This document shows positions 63,202-64,000 of a stretch of 64,000 nt of DNA, one piece after another (position 1 is the first letter of the stretch; each line of letters opens with the position of its first letter). Origin of the DNA: Mortierella sp. BCC40632 (Eukaryota; Mortierellomycota; Mortierellomycetes; Mortierellales; Mortierellaceae); NCBI GenBank assembly GCA_011634665.1, contig WAEK01000011.1, positions 470,001 through 534,000 of the forward strand, in the 5' to 3' direction. The notes under the pieces were generated by a model, which did not search any database, was not told the DNA's origin, and saw only the letters and a program-made list of their open reading frames with translations. The position numbers were made by a program, and so were the translations under genes.

Positions 63202-64000
63202 TTCTATCTATATTTCTATCTTTACGGCCAGTACAGATCTCGCGGAGACTCCGAACGCGCCTCGAGTACGCGATCCTCAAGATCCGGCGCGGCTGGTCCA
63301 AGTATACGCTTCAGGAAATCGAATCGTTGTCACAGCCAGGATACTTTTCGCCTCGACTCTTTGCTGCAGTCTCGTCTTATCCTTCCTCTTCCTCTGCATC
63401 CACTTCCACCTCCTCGTGCTCGGCCTTGACGCGACAGAGCGATCGCAAGCGGACTAAACGCGCCTTTCCAGACTACCACGATCACACTGCACGCACTCGA
63501 CGACCCGACCAACAACGGGACCTGACCTTGGACCAACATTGCAGCTATGATGAGGACTTCGAAACAGACTATGATGGGAGCAAAGGCAAGGACGGTGATA
63601 TTCTTCCTCTGGCCCCTCTGCCGCCGCCATCTATGCCGCCGCCACCTCCACAGCGTCGGTACTGGACCCGGTCATCGTTCTCACAGTTCAAGGACTCGGA
63701 GTTGTATTCACCCGCAAAGTCGCTCATGCATATTGCCTCGTCTTCTTCACCTTCATCTCAATCTCTGTCTATCCATGCCGATCACCGGCTCGCGCCATCC
63801 TATAGCGGCTCGTCTCTTGGGACAGGTGGCGCCGTTCGGAAGATGGCAAGACCGCCACCACTAGCACCGACGGATGGCCCTCCGGACAGGTCTTTGCGTA
63901 ATAATGCGAGAACAGAGGAAGAAGAGGTTGAAGGAGAAGAGGAAGATTCGGCATCTGAGCAACAGGCTGCGAGGATGATCATGATGCTCGCGTCATCAAA
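62181..64000 (+). CDS. Whi5/Nrm1-like G1/S transcription repressor, 3' end off the window
   Basis: Proteins of this family bind SBF/MBF-type transcription factors and hold back G1/S genes. Exon 1 (62181-63035) and exon 2 (63237-64000, running off the edge) join in phase 0 for at least 539 codons. Exon 1 encodes a long Thr/Ser-rich region, a PPPPPP stretch, a Gln run (CAG array 62961-62988) and RVLQHGKILK. Exon 2 opens with ISRRLRTRLEYAILKIRRGW, resembling the Whi5/Nrm1 (GTB) motif, then KYTLQEIESL. It continues Ser/Pro-rich with PPSMPPPPPQRRYW and an acidic block EEEEVEGEEED. The N-terminal start is the first ATG after a stop-rich leader. Family assignment rests on the short motif, so it is moderate. 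Confidence 0.75.
62961..62988 (+). repeat. CAG array encoding poly-Gln
   Basis: Mostly cag codons in frame with the Whi5-like ORF, giving nine consecutive Gln just before the conserved motif block; likely length-variable between strains. Confidence 0.85.
63143..63200. repeat. (CT)n microsatellite in intron
   Basis: About 29 ct units fill most of the 201-nt intron of the Whi5-like gene and would act as an extreme polypyrimidine tract. Confidence 0.9.

Overview
The window is nuclear DNA of an intron-rich fungus. Most genes are cut by short GT-AG introns, many with ctaac-like branch points and pyrimidine-rich acceptors. Long A/T homopolymers and CT microsatellites are common in introns and intergenic DNA. 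The gene set is eukaryotic and free-living: condensin, exportin-1, mRNA cap methyltransferase, a Whi5-like repressor. The general look fits an early-diverging fungus such as a Mortierella-type species. That placement is an inference from style and was not tested by a search.

Layout. 1-3718 (-) is an FAD-dependent monooxygenase that runs off the left edge. 7054-13323 (-) is condensin subunit 1 (11 exons, 1574 aa). From 13.3 to 27.0 kb lies a gene-poor, repeat-rich island. It holds a probable three-exon small secreted protein gene (14709-15355, -), a 6.4-kb inverted-repeat structure (arms 16166-18914 and 19851-22575 around a 936-bp spacer), and a broken gene (24087-25180, +) whose 3' exon is related to an exon found at the outer end of both arms. 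27013-35445 (-) is a 2417-aa protein with three START lipid-binding domains and a transmembrane segment near the C terminus. 36543-42550 (-) is exportin-1/CRM1 (18 exons, 1067 aa). 44095-46109 (+) is a helical, TPR-like protein with an unresolved exon junction. 46256-49372 (-) is a type I membrane FG-GAP protein of the ITFG1/TIP family (9 exons, 701 aa). It is divergent from 49807-51641 (+), the mRNA cap guanine-N7 methyltransferase (365 aa). 52936-55985 (+) is a nucleotide-sugar transporter with an acidic insert. 57447-58376 (+) is an intronless orphan with two membrane segments and a long heptad coiled coil. 60583-61319 (+) is a 102-aa cytochrome-b5-like MAPR protein. 62181-64000 (+) is a Whi5/Nrm1-like G1/S repressor that runs off the right edge.

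The genes are unrelated housekeeping and orphan genes, with no operon-like or biosynthetic cluster. Exon models were built by hand. For every complete multi-exon model the summed exon length is divisible by three and the phases agree, except the TPR-like gene, which has one ambiguous junction. The strongest unusual items are the large inverted repeat with outward-facing gene fragments, the triplicated START domains with conserved intron phases and near-equal exon sizes, an 11-nt micro-exon carrying the FAD 'GDA' motif, a 6-nt first coding exon and two GC-AG introns in exportin-1, and the small secreted protein gene inside the repeat island.
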